Assembly (NCBI RefSeq): GCF_000226115.1
Contig: NC_016461.1
Coordinates: 4,278,001-4,342,000, forward strand
Length of the DNA stretch: 64,000 nucleotides
Reading direction: 5' to 3'
Origin: Thermothielavioides terrestris NRRL 8126
Taxonomy: Eukaryota; Ascomycota; Sordariomycetes; Sordariales; Chaetomiaceae
The notes beneath the pieces were generated by a model that searched no databases, was not told the DNA's origin, and worked only from the letters and a program-made list of their open reading frames with translations. Position numbers and translations under genes: made by a program. This document shows, piece after piece, positions 8,511 through 20,559 of this stretch (its first letter is position 1; every line of letters begins with the position of its first letter).

Positions 8511-8949
8511 TCTCACGCTGTGTCAGAGCGTTGATGTGAAGACTCGTTGCGCAGAAAGGATGAAGGCCCAAGCACCACAAGCAGCAAGCAGCAAGAGCGC
8601 CAAGTCTGGGGTGAAACGGATTGGCCCGAATGCGGCCAATGGCGAGACAGATCTTCGAATCCACTGCTGTGCACGCGACCAGCAACTGCCCCGCCGCTGC
8701 TCGAACGAGAAACCAGTTGCCGCTAACTTGTTCAGAGCCGAGGCCGCGTTATGGGTGGCAGGCGGGCTCTCGGGCTTTTGCGAGTTCATGTTCCAGCCAA
8801 GAATTCGCTCCGCCCTTGGCCCGGACTCTCCGGATACTCCGGAGTCTGCGAGAAAAACACCACCATTTCCGCCGCAGCGTTCAATTGAAATGTCGTCGAG
8901 TTCAAACATCAAGTAGGAAAAATCAGGAGGGCCCTGCCGATTTTTCAAA

Positions 8950-9838
8950 ATGCCCCCACCGTCGAGGACTTCGTGGCTTCGGCTGCCGCGGCCGAAGGTT
9001 GGTCACCACCTGATGCACGCCGGCGCAAGCGCTGTCCTGCCGCTCAGCTTTTTTTTGCTAACCGGCTTGCGCCTCGCAGTCCTTTCTCGGCCTGATGTCC
9101 CTCCAGACAGGCACGGAGCTGGCCTCCATCGCGCTGCTCTTCAACAAGGCGATCGGCGTCTACGGCATCCTGACGCTCTTCACGGGCTACTCGCTCTCGG
9201 CCCTGCAGGTGACCGCGTACCTGTACTCGGTCCTCGTGCTCGCCGCGCTCGCCCTCTGCGCGCCGCACATCCGGAAGCTGAGCCCGCTCCACACGCTCGC
9301 CCTCGCGTGGGTGCACGCCGTCGACACGATCGTCAGCGCCGCCTACACGGCCGCGTTTGCGGCGGGCTGGTATCTCGCCGCGGCGCACGGGACGGCGGGA
9401 CTTACGGGCGCTGGGGAGGAGGGCGCGGGAGCGCCGAGCAATCGGGAGGCGCCGCCGCGGCGGCAGCAGCAGCACGACGAACCCCAGGCCCAGGCGGCTC
9501 AGGGCAAGGCGGGAGGAGCTGGCGTCCCGGACACGGCGGCGAGCATCGTCCTCGTCGTCGCCTTCACGCTCGTCCGGGTCTATTTCAGCCTGGTGGTCAT
9601 GGCATTCGCCCGCATGGTGCTGCTGCGCTTCGTCGACGAGAGGATGGACGAGGCGCACGACAGCTCGGGCGCGTCTCCTGACCCCTTTGCCGTCGGCGCT
9701 CCGTTGGGAGAGGGATGGAGAGGCAGGCTAGGCAGGGCCATGGTCTCGTTTGGGAGGGGATACTGGCTTGGGGGGAGGAAAGAGGATGAGGAATGGGCGC
9801 GTCAGGTTAATTCCAAGTTCCGAAGCAGCAGGAGATGA
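8950..9838 (+). CDS. kei1: Kei1-like subunit of inositolphosphorylceramide synthase
   Basis: Exons 8950-8997 and 9080-9838 (268 aa). Exon 1 encodes MPPPSRTSWLRLPRPK; the intron starts GTTGGT, has branch GCTAAC at 9057-9062 and ends GCAG; exon 2 resumes SFLGLMSLQTGTEL. The Kei1 hallmarks are a proline/basic start, the LMSLQTGTE block before the first membrane span, TGYSLSALQ, and PHIRKLSPLHTLALAW, followed by AAYTAAF. About four hydrophobic segments are seen, with a hydrophilic Gly/Ala/Gln loop at roughly residues 130-185. In yeast Kei1 partners Aur1 in the Golgi to transfer inositol phosphate from phosphatidylinositol to ceramide. The downstream neighbour, sulfite reductase, is on the same strand but unrelated in function. 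Confidence 0.85.
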
Positions 9839-10721
9839 GCTGGGGCGCGCAGTTGGGGGGCAGGGGAGGCGGCTCAACAGCTGCACTTGGGAAACGCTCG
9901 GATGCTTTTGAGGAGTCAGGACTGATGAATTGCATAGCTGCGGCGTTTGTCGTTGTCCCTTTTTTTGCGAGCTCTGTTTGCATGGGCAGGAGGAGAGCAG
10001 GGATGCGCTAGAGGGGGAGGACTTGGGATGGTACTATGGAATCCGGTCAGGTAGCGGCTGAATAATTTACAGTACTGCGTAAGATGATGGATGCCTCTGG
10101 GAGTCTCGGGAAGGTTGGGTGCCAGAGGTGCGTTGCGGCTTGCAGCGTGCAGCAGCCGCTCCCGTTTCTCGCGACTTGTGTGTAGAGGTCCACGAGGCGT
10201 CAGCACCTCAAACGGTCACGGGCCGCCCTTCATCGGCAGGGTGTCGCGAGAATGGCGAGGCCGAGGGGCAACGGCGCGTCTCCGGGAGTTCGCCGTCTAA
10301 CAAGAATTGCAGGCAATGCCTCACTGGATTGTTAGTGCATGATTGAGGCTCCACCCCGACAGCCGACAACACCGACAGCCGAGCCGCTGCCGCGAAGAAC
10401 TGGCCCGGGGGCCGGCGACGCTGGAAATCCCTGGCACGCAATTCGCTGGATAATCTGGGGCGCTTGGCAGGACCCGGGATGCGAGGCGCTAGGGCGATCA
10501 CGCAATCGCTCACCTCCAGCAGCCGCTTACCATTGAGAGAAATTTGGGGCCGGGCGGCGGGGCCGATATAGGCACTGTTGTAGTGTAAATCTTGAGTGTC
10601 TGGACTCGGTGTATTCCTTAGAAACCGTCAGAGTCCTGGAGGGAGGCCGTTCTGTGATGTTGCAGGCCTTCACGTCCACGCACTCCCATCATCATCCGCC
10701 TCCTTCCTCCTCCAATCGACG
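9839..10721. other. intergenic region, kei1 3' side and sulfite reductase promoter
   Basis: GC-rich non-repetitive DNA with no convincing coding frame. It includes the 3' flank of kei1 and the promoter side of the sulfite reductase gene. C/T-rich runs lie just upstream of the ATG at 10722 (around 10680-10715), as is common in fungal promoters. I could not identify a specific sulfur-regulator site. Confidence 0.5.
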
Positions 10722-13700
10722 ATGGCAGAACTCAAGCTGAGGACGCCTGAAGAGGCCGGTAAGTGCAGCCAAGCATCCGCCCCGCCGTGCGTGCCTGCCC
10801 TGCCTGCTGCCCCGCTATCGCAGCCAGTTTTGGAACCCGGCATTGTGCATCGTCACGGCTTGCCGCACCAGGGAAAACAGAGAGACGGCGCTGCGCATTC
10901 GGACATCGAAATGCGTTGATCGGCCAATTGCATGCAGCAGCTTCGTGTTTGCCAGTCAGTAGCTGACGGTTGCTTCCTGCAGTCGCCGCCATCGCGTATC
11001 TCGCGAGCGACGTGGTCGTGTCGGTGCAGCCGTCGCTGGCCGCCGACTCGGAGTTCTCCAGGCTCCTGAAGCAGCTCGCCGCCCGCAAGCAGCCGAGCTT
11101 GGTCGCAAAGACCAGCGATGCCGTGCCCGAGATCCAGTCCGTGAGGCACAACAACGACCCTCTGCTCTCCGTCTTCACCCCGATCCGTTCCGGCCGCCTC
11201 GTCTCCGTCACCACCACCTCCGCCATCCTGCTGCCTGCGGTTGCCCACCTCTACAAGCTCGCGCACCTGCCCGTGGTGCTCCATGTCGCTGTCGCGCCCA
11301 AGAGCTTCCCCGACTTCTCGGCCATCACGTCGATCCGCAATTCCGGCTGGACCTTCTTGCAGTCATGGTCCCTGCAGGAGGCCCACGACATCGCCTTGAC
11401 GGCCCACGCTCTCGCCATCCGCTCCGGCAAGGGCGTCATACACTTCTTTGACCCTGCCGCGAGCGCCAACGACGAGGCCATCGACGTTGCCCCTGCGGAG
11501 GTCGTCCGCAGTATTCTCAACCTCGACAATGTGCGCAGGTTCCAGTCCGCCCCCATCTCTGGCGCGAGCATCTACGCCGATGACGGCCGCGTCGCCGTGG
11601 TCTCCGAGCAGCCGGAGCCCCTGACCACGGAAACGGTTCGCGTGGGCGCCGTACCGGCCACCGAGGTCGAGCTCGCCTCGCCCACTATCACCTCACAGTC
11701 CTCAGCCAAGTCCACCCAGCAGAGCGCCGCGAGCTCCCCCCCTCTCCCCTCGGCTGCGACCACTATCGAGCCCGCCGCGCCTATCGTCTCGTCCGAAGAC
11801 ATCTACAAATACGTGACCTCCATCTGGTCCCAGCTCAGCCACCTCGTCGGGAGGCAGTACAGCGCTTTCGAGTGGACGGGACCAGCCAAGGCCGAGACCT
11901 GCCTCTTCCTTTTTGGGTCTGATGTGGCGCTTTTCGCGGACGCCATTGCACACGCGCAGGCTGACGATGCTTTCGCGAACGCGGGATTGATTGTTCCCAG
12001 GCTGTACCGGCCGTGGCTCGGGACAAGATTGCTCGAAGCCCTGCCCAAGTCCGTGAAGAAGATCGCTGTTCTCGAACAGGTGTCGAGAAAGACGACGAAG
12101 TGGGGCCCGGTTCTGCTCGATGTTCTGACTTCGGTCAAGAGCGCCGCCGGCGGTGTGGAGACCATCGTCGGTCACCAGCTGGGGTACCTCTCCAAGGACA
12201 CCCTTCGGCAGGCCCTCCGCGGTGTCTTCCAGAACCTGACCGCGGACAAGCCCGTGCAGAGCCTGGAGGTTGGCGAGCGCGAAGCACCGCAGCCGTCCCC
12301 CGAGTACGGCCTCGAGAAGCCCAAGCTCGAGACCGCTTATACGAAAATCCTCAACCAGCTCTTTGGCACCAGGGCGTACATCGCCAACTCGCTCGACTCT
12401 GACAACGCCGGCATCTCCAGCACGATTTCCGCGACCCCCGAGTTCGGGTTCGGCTCATTGCTTGCCCGAAAGGAGCGTAGGCAACAGTTCGTTTCTGAAG
12501 TCAAGGAGGCGGCCAGCTCGGGTCAGTTCCTCACCGACGTCCCCAAGCGCTCGCTCGCAAACTGGCTGGCAAACGCCGAGGACGTCAAGAAGGCCGACGA
12601 GGCTGCTGAGGACGCCGTGTCCAAGCTGACCATCGACAATTCGCGCTTGTCCAGGTCGCTGCTGCAGAACAAGCACTTCTTCCGCAAGCAGTCGCTCTGG
12701 CTCGTGGGATCGGACGCTTGGGCCTACGATCTGGGCAACTCGGGTGTCCACCACGTCTTGGCCTCAGGCGAGAACGTCAACATGCTGATTATCGACTCCA
12801 CCCCCTACTCGGAGCGCGCCGCGGCTGACGCCAACCGGAGGAAGAAGGACATTGGTCTCTACGCCATGAACTTTGGCAACGCCTACGTTGCGTCGACGGC
12901 CGTCTACAGCTCCTACACGCAGGTGCTGCAGGCCATGGATGAGGCTGACAAGTTCAACGGCCCCTCCATCGTGCTGGCGTACCTGCCTTACTTCGGAGAG
13001 CACGACTCTCCCCTCACCGTCCTCCAGGAGACCAAAAAGGCCGTCGACGTCGGCTACTGGCCCCTGTACCGCTGGAACCCTGACAACGAGAAGAAGGGCG
13101 AGCCCAATTTCTCCCTGGACTCCGAGCGGATCAAGAAGGAGCTGAAGGAGTTCCTGGACAGGGAGAACAGGCTCACACAGCTCATGCGGCGTGAGCCGCA
13201 GTTTGGTGGCGTCCTGTCGGAGGATTTCGGGACGGAGATCCGGGCGCAGCAGAGGAGGCGAGCCAAGGATGCCTACAACCAGTTGCTGGAAGGCCTGTTC
13301 GGCGCCCCGCTCACCATCTTGTTCGCTTCGGATAACGGCAACGCGCAGTCTCTGGCGAAGCGGCTAGGGGTCAGGGGCAGAGCACGTGGCCTGAAGACGA
13401 CCGTTATGGCCATGGAGGATTACCCGGTGGAGGACCTGCCGACCGAAGAGAACATTGTCATGATCACATCCACAGCCGGGCAGGGCGAGTTCCCGCAGAA
13501 CGGCAGGCCGTTCTGGGATGCCATCAAGGACAGCACCGAGCTCGATCTAGCCTCTGTGAAGTACTCGGTCTTCGGCCTGGGTGACAGCCACTACTGGCCG
13601 CGGAAAGAGGACAAGGTCTACTACAACAAGCCTGCCAAGGACCTGGACAGGCTGCTGGCCAACTTTGGTGCGACCAGGCTCACAGCAATCGGGCTCGGCG

Positions 13701-15615
13701 ATGATCAAGATCCGGACGGATACCAGACCGGCTACCAAGAATGGGAGCCCAGGCTCTGGGAGGCGCTTGGCGTGGCCAACGTGGAGGGCCTCCCGGAGGA
13801 GCCGCCCCCGCTCACCAACGAGGACATCAAGCTGGCGTCGAACTACCTGCGCGGCACCATCGCCGAGGGTCTCAAGGACACGTCTACCGGCGCCATCTCG
13901 GCGGCCGACCAGCAGTTGACCAAGTTCCACGGCACGTACATGCAGGACGACCGCGACGTCCGCGACGAGCGCAAGGCGCAGGGTCTGGAGCCGGCCTACT
14001 CCTTCATGATCCGGTGCAGACTGCCGGGCGGCGTCGCGACGGCGAAGCAGTGGATCCAGATGGACGACATCAGCACGCAGCTGGGCAACGAGACGATGAA
14101 GCTCACGACGCGGCAGACCTTCCAGTTCCACGGCGTCGTCAAGGGCAAGCTCAAGCCTGCTATGCAGGCCATCAACCGGGCGCTGATGACGACCCTCGCC
14201 GCCTGCGGCGACGTCAACCGCAACGTCATGTGCAGCCCGCTCCCGACGCAGTCCAAGTACCACCGCGAGGTGTACGCCTGCTCGAAGCGGATCAGCGACC
14301 ACCTGCTGCCGGCGACGACGGCGTACCACGAGATCTGGCTCACCGACGACGACGACAAGAAGACGCAGGTTGCCGGCAATGCGGTGCAGGACTTTGAGCC
14401 GCTCTACGGCCCGACCTACCTGCCGCGCAAGTTCAAGGTCTCGATCGCCATCCCACCGCACAACGACGTCGACGTCTACGCGCACGACATCGGCCTCATC
14501 GCCATCAAGGGCAGCGACGGTCACCTCGAGGGCTTCAACCTGCTGGCCGGCGGCGGCATGGGCGCCACGCACAACAACAAGAAGACGTACCCGCAGGTGG
14601 GCCGCATGATGGGCTTCGTCAAGGCGGACGAGGTGCACATCGCCTGCGAGAAGGTCATGCTGGTGCAGCGCGACTTTGGCGACCGCAAGAACCGCAAGCA
14701 CGCCCGGCTCAAGTACACGATCGATGACATGGGCGTCGACGCGTTCCGGGCCAAGGTGGAGGAGTACTGGGGCAAGACGTTCGAGGCGGCGCGGCCGTTC
14801 CACTTCGACAGCAACGTCGACACGTTCGGGTGGACGCGGGACGAGACCGGCATGAACCACTTCACCTTCTTCATCGAGAACGGGCGGGTCGAGGACAGGG
14901 CCGACTTCCGCATGAAGACGGGCCTGCGGGAGATCGCCAAGGTGCACAAGGGCGAGTTCCGGCTGACGCCCAACCAGCACCTCATCCTCAGCAACGTGGC
15001 GGACGAGGACGTGGCGGGCATCAAGGCGCTCATGGCCGAGTACAAGCTCGACAACTTGCAGTTCTCGGGGCTGCGGCTGAGCTCGTCGGCGTGCGTCGCG
15101 TTCCCGACGTGCGGGCTGGCCATGGCGGAGAGCGAGCGGTACCTGCCGGTGCTGATCTCCAAGCTGGAGGGCTGCCTGGAGGAGAACGGGCTGCGGCAGG
15201 ACTCGATCGTCATGCGTATGACGGGCTGCCCGAACGGGTGCGCGCGGCCGTGGCTGGCCGAGGTCGCCTTCGTCGGCAAGGCCTACGGCGCCTACAACAT
15301 GTACCTCGGCGGCGGCTACCACGGGCAGCGGCTCAACAAGCTGTACCGGTCGAGCATCAAGGAGGACGAGATCCTCGCCATCATGAAGCCGCTGCTCAAG
15401 CGGTACGCGACGGAGCGCCTCGAGGGCGAGCGGTTCGGCGACTGGACCATCCGGGCCGGCATCATCAAGGCGACGACGGAGGGTCGGGACTTCCACGAGG
15501 GGGTGAGTTCGAGATTTCCTTCCCCTTTTCGTTTCTTTCGGTTGTTTGGTGCTACCGACAGAGTCGCTAACTGAAACACCTGCAGGTCGCCGAGGAAGAG
15601 TCGGACGAGGAGTGA
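10722..15615 (+). CDS. met5: sulfite reductase [NADPH] hemoprotein beta subunit (Met5 type)
   Basis: Exons 10722-10758, 10983-15502 and 15586-15615 (1,528 aa); both introns have GT donors, CTGAC/CTAAC branches and CAG acceptors, and phases join correctly. The enzyme reduces sulfite to sulfide in sulfate assimilation. Residues 1 to about 780 form the pyruvate:flavodoxin oxidoreductase-like region of fungal beta subunits. A flavodoxin domain follows at about 785-935 (FASDNGNAQSLA, TSTAGQGEFPQNG, FGLGDSHYW). The C-terminal half is the siroheme/4Fe-4S nitrite-sulfite reductase module: KFHGTYMQDDRDVRDERK, RQTFQFHG, and the cluster cysteines in CVAFPTC and CPNGC near 15.10-15.24 kb. The acidic tail AEEESDEE comes from the third exon. 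The length matches the family (about 1,440-1,530 aa). Confidence 0.95.
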
Positions 15616-16005
15616 AGTTGCCGTTGTCGTTGTCGTTGTTGTTGTTGTCGTTTGTAGATTAATCTGCGGGAGCATGCATGCATCTGGACCACCACCTATC
15701 CTTGCATTTCTCGTGTCTCGGGCGTCAAAAAAATTAACTAGTTGCACGTACATATCTTCGCATATTGACCATATTGACGTATCATACCTGATCCATCTTG
15801 CACAGAATGTTTTGTTTTTGTTTGCCAGTAAAATGCAGCAATGCAGGACTGTTTTACGCACGTAACATGTGCCAGCTGCCGTGTCCCAGGAATGTGTCTG
15901 GTCTCGATGTAGCGGCGCGGAGAAGCAGTTGGGAAACGAACTGAGAGCCGTGACTTGCTCTGCGTTGGAGGGATCAACGATTGGCGATCGATGCTTAGCT
16001 GGTTT
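15616..16005. other. intergenic, 3' flank of sulfite reductase
   Basis: Contains a short TTG/GTT microsatellite just after the stop (about 15617-15655), then non-coding sequence of moderate GC up to the target duplication of the MULE. No gene is seen. Confidence 0.6.
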
Positions 16006-16014
16006 GGTGCAAGT

Positions 16015-16076
16015 GAGGTTATGGTTGACCTGACTGGACCCCCCCCCCTGTTGACCTGACCGGCAGGGGTGGAGCT
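16015..16076 (+). repeat. left terminal inverted repeat of the MULE
   Basis: Starts GAGGTTATGG, includes ten C and TGTTGACCTGACC, and ends near GCAGGGGTGG. It is imperfectly matched by the complement of 22230-22291. It is GC-rich and undamaged compared with the interior. Confidence 0.75.
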
Positions 16077-16210
16077 GACCTGACCTGACCTATATACTGC
16101 ATTTGCCCTACTTACCCAAGTGCTCAATTTTCCTAAATGCCGCATTGTCCTCCTCTTCCTTTTTCTACCTTCTTTCTATTTGTTTGAACCAAAGTTTGAT
16201 ATTAAACTAG

Positions 16211-19200
16211 GTAATCACTTTAGAATCGATTCTAAATGGATTCTAAAGAAAATTTACTAACTTTACTACTTTGTTAGGGGTTTAGCCAAATGGCTAAGGA
16301 GACCGCCCAATAGGTTGCGTAAGAGCTTGAAGATACTCCTAACCTCCTAGAGGTAGCTAAGGAGAGGGTTGACCAACCTATTAGCGACAATATCGTAGAG
16401 GTATATAGATTATTAATCGTTTATTAAGTAGGTCCTAATTGATAATAAATTGTTTAGTTTAATATACTAGTCTAGATTAGTGCTAAGCAAGCCACTAGCT
16501 AGGAAGCTTGGCCTCCTTTGACTATAGGAAGGTTGATCTATATTACGGATATACCTGAATACCTAGAGTCTAGCGATACTAGCATTTGCTATATACTTCT
16601 TTTCCTATCTAGTGTAGATAAGTAAAAATACCTTTAGGATTTAGTAAACGTTTACTAATCGCTTTATAAGGCTTAGTTAATTGATTGTCTACTAATTATA
16701 TAGTAGATCCAATACTATAAAAAACGAATAAGTGGGCTAAAGCCTACTATATCTATGTTTCTCAACTCTATACCCTATATACGAGCTATATATACCTATA
16801 TAAGTATAAAAGCTTGTAAATTCTTTGACTATTGAATCTATAACCTCTATTATATAGCTATCAATAAGGAGATCTAGAATACTATAGCTGCTATTTACGA
16901 GGAGTGCTAAATACTAAGTCTAAGATAAAAAGCGATTTCGTAAATATTCCTAATCGATCTTTAATCAATTTTATACTAATGCCTCTTTAGCTAGGCCTTT
17001 AGCATCATCAACTGCTTCTAAAAGAAGAAGGCTTATATCTCCTAGCTTGAATCTTATATTTAGCAGATAGTTCAAGTCCCTTATATGGTATATATAATCA
17101 GTTCTAAATCAATTGGATACTACTTATATATCGATTAGGATATTACTAGCGAAGTAAGATAGTAAATCTAGTATATAAACTAGTTAAATGCTACCCTAAG
17201 TAGTCGAGGCTATAGAAAATGGGCAGTTCCTCTAGCCTACTACCCCTATATTTCTACGATTCTTATATACTTTGATTAGCCTAGGCCTACTAAAGGCGAT
17301 AACACTTGCTTCGAAGTAGATACTATAGGGCGGAAAAAGCTTAAGTACAGTAAGTTGGCTTATTGATTAATAGTCGATTAGGCATTGATTAGGTATCGAT
17401 TATAGGTACCGACTATAAATAAGGCTAAAGAAATATAATCTATATTGGCTATAAGGCCAAATGGACCTTCCTTATACCCAAGGATCTAGAGGAGTTACTA
17501 TACCTTCTAATTGCTTACTATAGCACTTATACCCACCTACTACCTCCACTAAAGCGAACGCCTAAGGAGCTGATCGAAAGCATCTTACAAGTGATTTACT
17601 AAATCAATGATCCTTTATTGACAGTTGGTAAGTAATTTATTTCTAATTGTTTAGGCATTATAGTCTAATCGATTATAAATCAACTATAGTTAGTCTTCTC
17701 CGAAATCCTATATTGATCGACTTCTATAAGAGGTTTGGTAGCAAAAGTATCTTAGAACTCTATATAAGCCTTATAAACTACGATCGAGTGCAATTGATTC
17801 TTAAGCAACATCGCCTAATCTACTATCCTTTAGGTAGTAACCGTCTAGCAGTTGCCTTTAAATAGTAGATAAAACATTGTAATAACCTTGATCAAGTAAA
17901 TGTTTCTCTATCATTGGGTAAACGACTATTAATCGATTATAGTATATCTAGCATTTCTACGATAACGGTATCAACTTTATAGTGATTTACTTCTACCGTA
18001 AGTAGGTTGAACTGTTCTAGAAGGCTACTACTATTTCGTTCTAGTTGGATATAAACTATAAACACCTATCGTAGATAGAAAATCGAGAGGTTATTTAGGG
18101 TATCTACTCTAATAAGCTTCAACGAGGTAAATATTGTTTAGTTGATTTATAATCGTTTACTAACCAATTTACTTAGCTATCCTACTTGTTAGGGTGATTA
18201 CCAATTCTAATAGCCTAGAGATATATCTCTATATATTTAAAACTATGTTCTATATCTTCTAAAAGCAGTATCACTATACTATTCAGTGGTATTATATCTA
18301 TAGAAAGGGGCTTTTCGGGATTACTATCGACTAAGACTATAAGGCACTGATTAGTAAATGATTACTAAGCGCTTCTATAATTTTATCTAATCGGTTATCA
18401 AAGGATTTACTATATACCTTTGCTAGGAGGTTGATGCCTAGTAGGGCAAGTAGTTGTAGTATACTTGGCGAACTATTCGATTCTATTATATCCACTTTAA
18501 ACGAGGTATTCGCTAAGTATTAGGCGAAGATTGCGATAAAGGCTCTGACTTAGACCACTGCTATATAATGTCGCTCCTTAGTATTCGTTTAACGTAGGAG
18601 TATAATAAGCTTTACAACTTGTTGCAAAGTAAGTATACTTTTTTTATAATTGGTTTATAATCGTTTATTAATCGTCTAGACTACAATAACCCTAAAGTAC
18701 GCTAGTGGGCCTTATATAAACAATAGGTTGCTATTATAGCTAGGCTTATAAGAAGTTGTACCTCAATGCTAGTTAGCTAGTAGGATTAAATGGCAAGCTA
18801 TACCAATTTCATTGAGGTTTTACACTAGTAAGCCTACATTTAGAGTAGAAGATATATTAATCTTCTAAATTATATACTTAGGTATATAATTGATTATTAA
18901 TCGCTTAGGAAGCAACTAATGATCGCCTAGCAATCAAACCTTAGATCGGAACTATATTAACGACGCTAGAGTTATATAGCAATATAACATTATATATCGC
19001 TATAGTAGCAGTAGTATAACTACTTGGTTTAAGCAAAGCATTCAACGAGGTAGTAAATGATTTTTAATCGCTCTATAACTGATTAGCAGTGACTAACCTA
19101 TTAATTTAGGGATAAAGAGGAAGCGACTATTTGAGAGAGCCGAAGGTGCTACTTCAAGGACTAACTCTCTATTCTCTTCGCCTATTGGGTCTATCCCTTT

Positions 19201-19313
19201 AATCGAGATTGACGAGTTGTCGGACTATTCGTCGTCAAGAGTATCAACTTCTAGGCGAGGATTGTATATATCGATTGCTAATTAATTGGCAACCGCTTAC
19301 TAACCTATTTTAG
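16211..19313 (+). repeat. family of similar short introns in the MULE transposase gene
   Basis: Intron-like segments, each with a GTA donor and nearly all ending in TAG: 16211-16277, 16401-16470, 16644-16703, 16940-16990, 17088-17149, 17628-17689, 17896-17951, 18127-18176, 18354-18403 (ends AAG), 18629-18679, 18882-18930, 19053-19109 and 19264-19313. Several carry CTAAC or CTAAT branch sites. Most contain one or more AATCGATTA-like words (AATCGTTTA, AATTGATTA and similar), which are rarer in the exons between. Spacing is about 170-300 bp. Phase joins correctly at several tested junctions (17628-17689, 17896-17951, 18127-18176). Confidence 0.55.
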
Positions 19314-19560
19314 TCGTTGGTAGCGCTCTTATAGTCAAAGCCTTCGTCGATCATCTGTAGCCAACTTACGTAGCTAGGCTATAGCGTAGGCCGCCTTACA
19401 ATCCAGCTAAGCCTCTATATCCTCTATTAGAGAGGAAAAGGATATAGAGGCAATATAGGCGAAGGCTCGGCTAATCGAGGCTCGAACATAGGCTATATAG
19501 ACCTTCCTAGAGTTGAAGCGTGAACTGGGTGATATATTCTCAATGGATTTCGAATCGTTT
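16290..19560 (+). pseudogene. MULE transposase gene, RIP-inactivated, many introns
   Basis: Exons can be followed by joining intron-like segments and treating in-frame TAG/TAA/TGA as mutated Gln or Trp codons. An early exon starts at ATG 16290. The 17690-17895 exon is fully open apart from two TAGs. The exon at about 17952-18126 contains an LDINYKH segment where MULE transposases have their first catalytic Asp (usually QMDMTFK-like). The next exon (18177-18353) contains GITID, at the second Asp. The exon at about 18404-18628 contains IHFKRGI, resembling the family's C-x-H-F-x-R segment. A coiled-coil-like, Glu/Arg-rich tail lies near 19.4-19.53 kb. At least eleven internal stops make it dead. 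Assignment is by motif order, not a database search. Confidence 0.6.
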
Positions 19561-19599
19561 CTATCTTCTCGTTAGTTATCTAGGTAGCTCAATTCATTT

Positions 19600-20110
19600 T
19601 GTATCGCTTCCTAATCGATTACCTTACTCTAGTCAACTATTTATTATATTATATCTTTAATTTAATATAAGTTAATAGCTTTTAAAGTATTTATTTAATA
19701 GGTTTATATTTTAGATTTAGTTTTTAATATTACTTTTTATTATTATAGTTTTTACTACTAATCTTTATAAAAAATTTCAAAAGTATATATTATTTACTTA
19801 TTTATATTTAAATTTTTTAATCTATTTTAGAAAATATACTTTTTATAGTCTTTAGCTTTTTATTAATTTTATAATCTAATTTTATTTTTATTTATATAAT
19901 TTATTTTTAAAAATAACTTTAAAATCGTTTTTCTATTTTAATATAATACATTTTTATATAATTAGCTTTTAAAATTATTAATATTATTAGGTTTTTTAAT
20001 TAAATATATAACTTATTTATTGTTCTATTAGAGTTTATAGTTAATATTTATTATTTTATATTTAGCTTAATTATAACTTTTTAATATTAATATTATTAGG
20101 GTTTTTATAA
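19600..20110. other. extremely AT-rich spacer between the two MULE genes
   Basis: About 500 bp composed almost only of A and T, with no recognisable frame. It lies between the 3' ends of the convergent transposase and second gene. It may be ancestral AT-rich spacer further degraded by RIP. Confidence 0.6.
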
Positions 20111-20114
20111 TAGA

Positions 20115-20515
20115 AGGTATAGGGGAATCGATTATACATTGCTTAGGTATTGATTGAGATACTATTGGGTAGTTAGGGGTATTATTTGAGGATAAGATTT
20201 TATAAGGTATACAATAATCGATTAGGCAGCGCTTATATATTGATTGAGATACTATTAGGTAGTTAGGGGTGTTATTCAAAGATAAGATTTTATAAGATAT
20301 ATAGTAACCGATTAGACAGCGCTTATATATTGATTGGGATACTATTAGGTAGTTAAGGGTATTATTCAAAGATAAGATTTTATAAGATATACGATAATCG
20401 ATTAGGCAGCGCTTATATATTGATTAGGATACTATTAGGTAGTTAGGGGTGTTATTTAAGGATAAGATTTTATAAGGTATACGATAATCGATTAGGCAAC
20501 GCTTAGGCATTGATT
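20115..20515. repeat. 90-bp tandem repeat inside the MULE, about 4.4 copies
   Basis: The word GATAAGATTT recurs exactly every 90 bp at 20191, 20281, 20371 and 20461, with the surrounding unit conserved apart from transition differences. Ninety is divisible by three, and a minus-strand frame stays open for 100 codons across it (20067-20369), so a 30-residue protein repeat is possible. There are no length changes despite heavy point mutation. Confidence 0.85.
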
Positions 20516-20559
20516 ATAAACTTATTGCTCATCAATTTATAAGCTGATCCTACTACAAT

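Noticed and set aside
13547..15496. 649-codon open frame on the minus strand opposite sulfite reductase
   Set aside because: Arg/Val/Leu-rich shadow translation of GC-rich third positions; the plus-strand enzyme is unmistakable.
20115..20515. CRISPR-like array
   Set aside because: The genome is eukaryotic and the repeats are contiguous 90-bp units without unique spacers.
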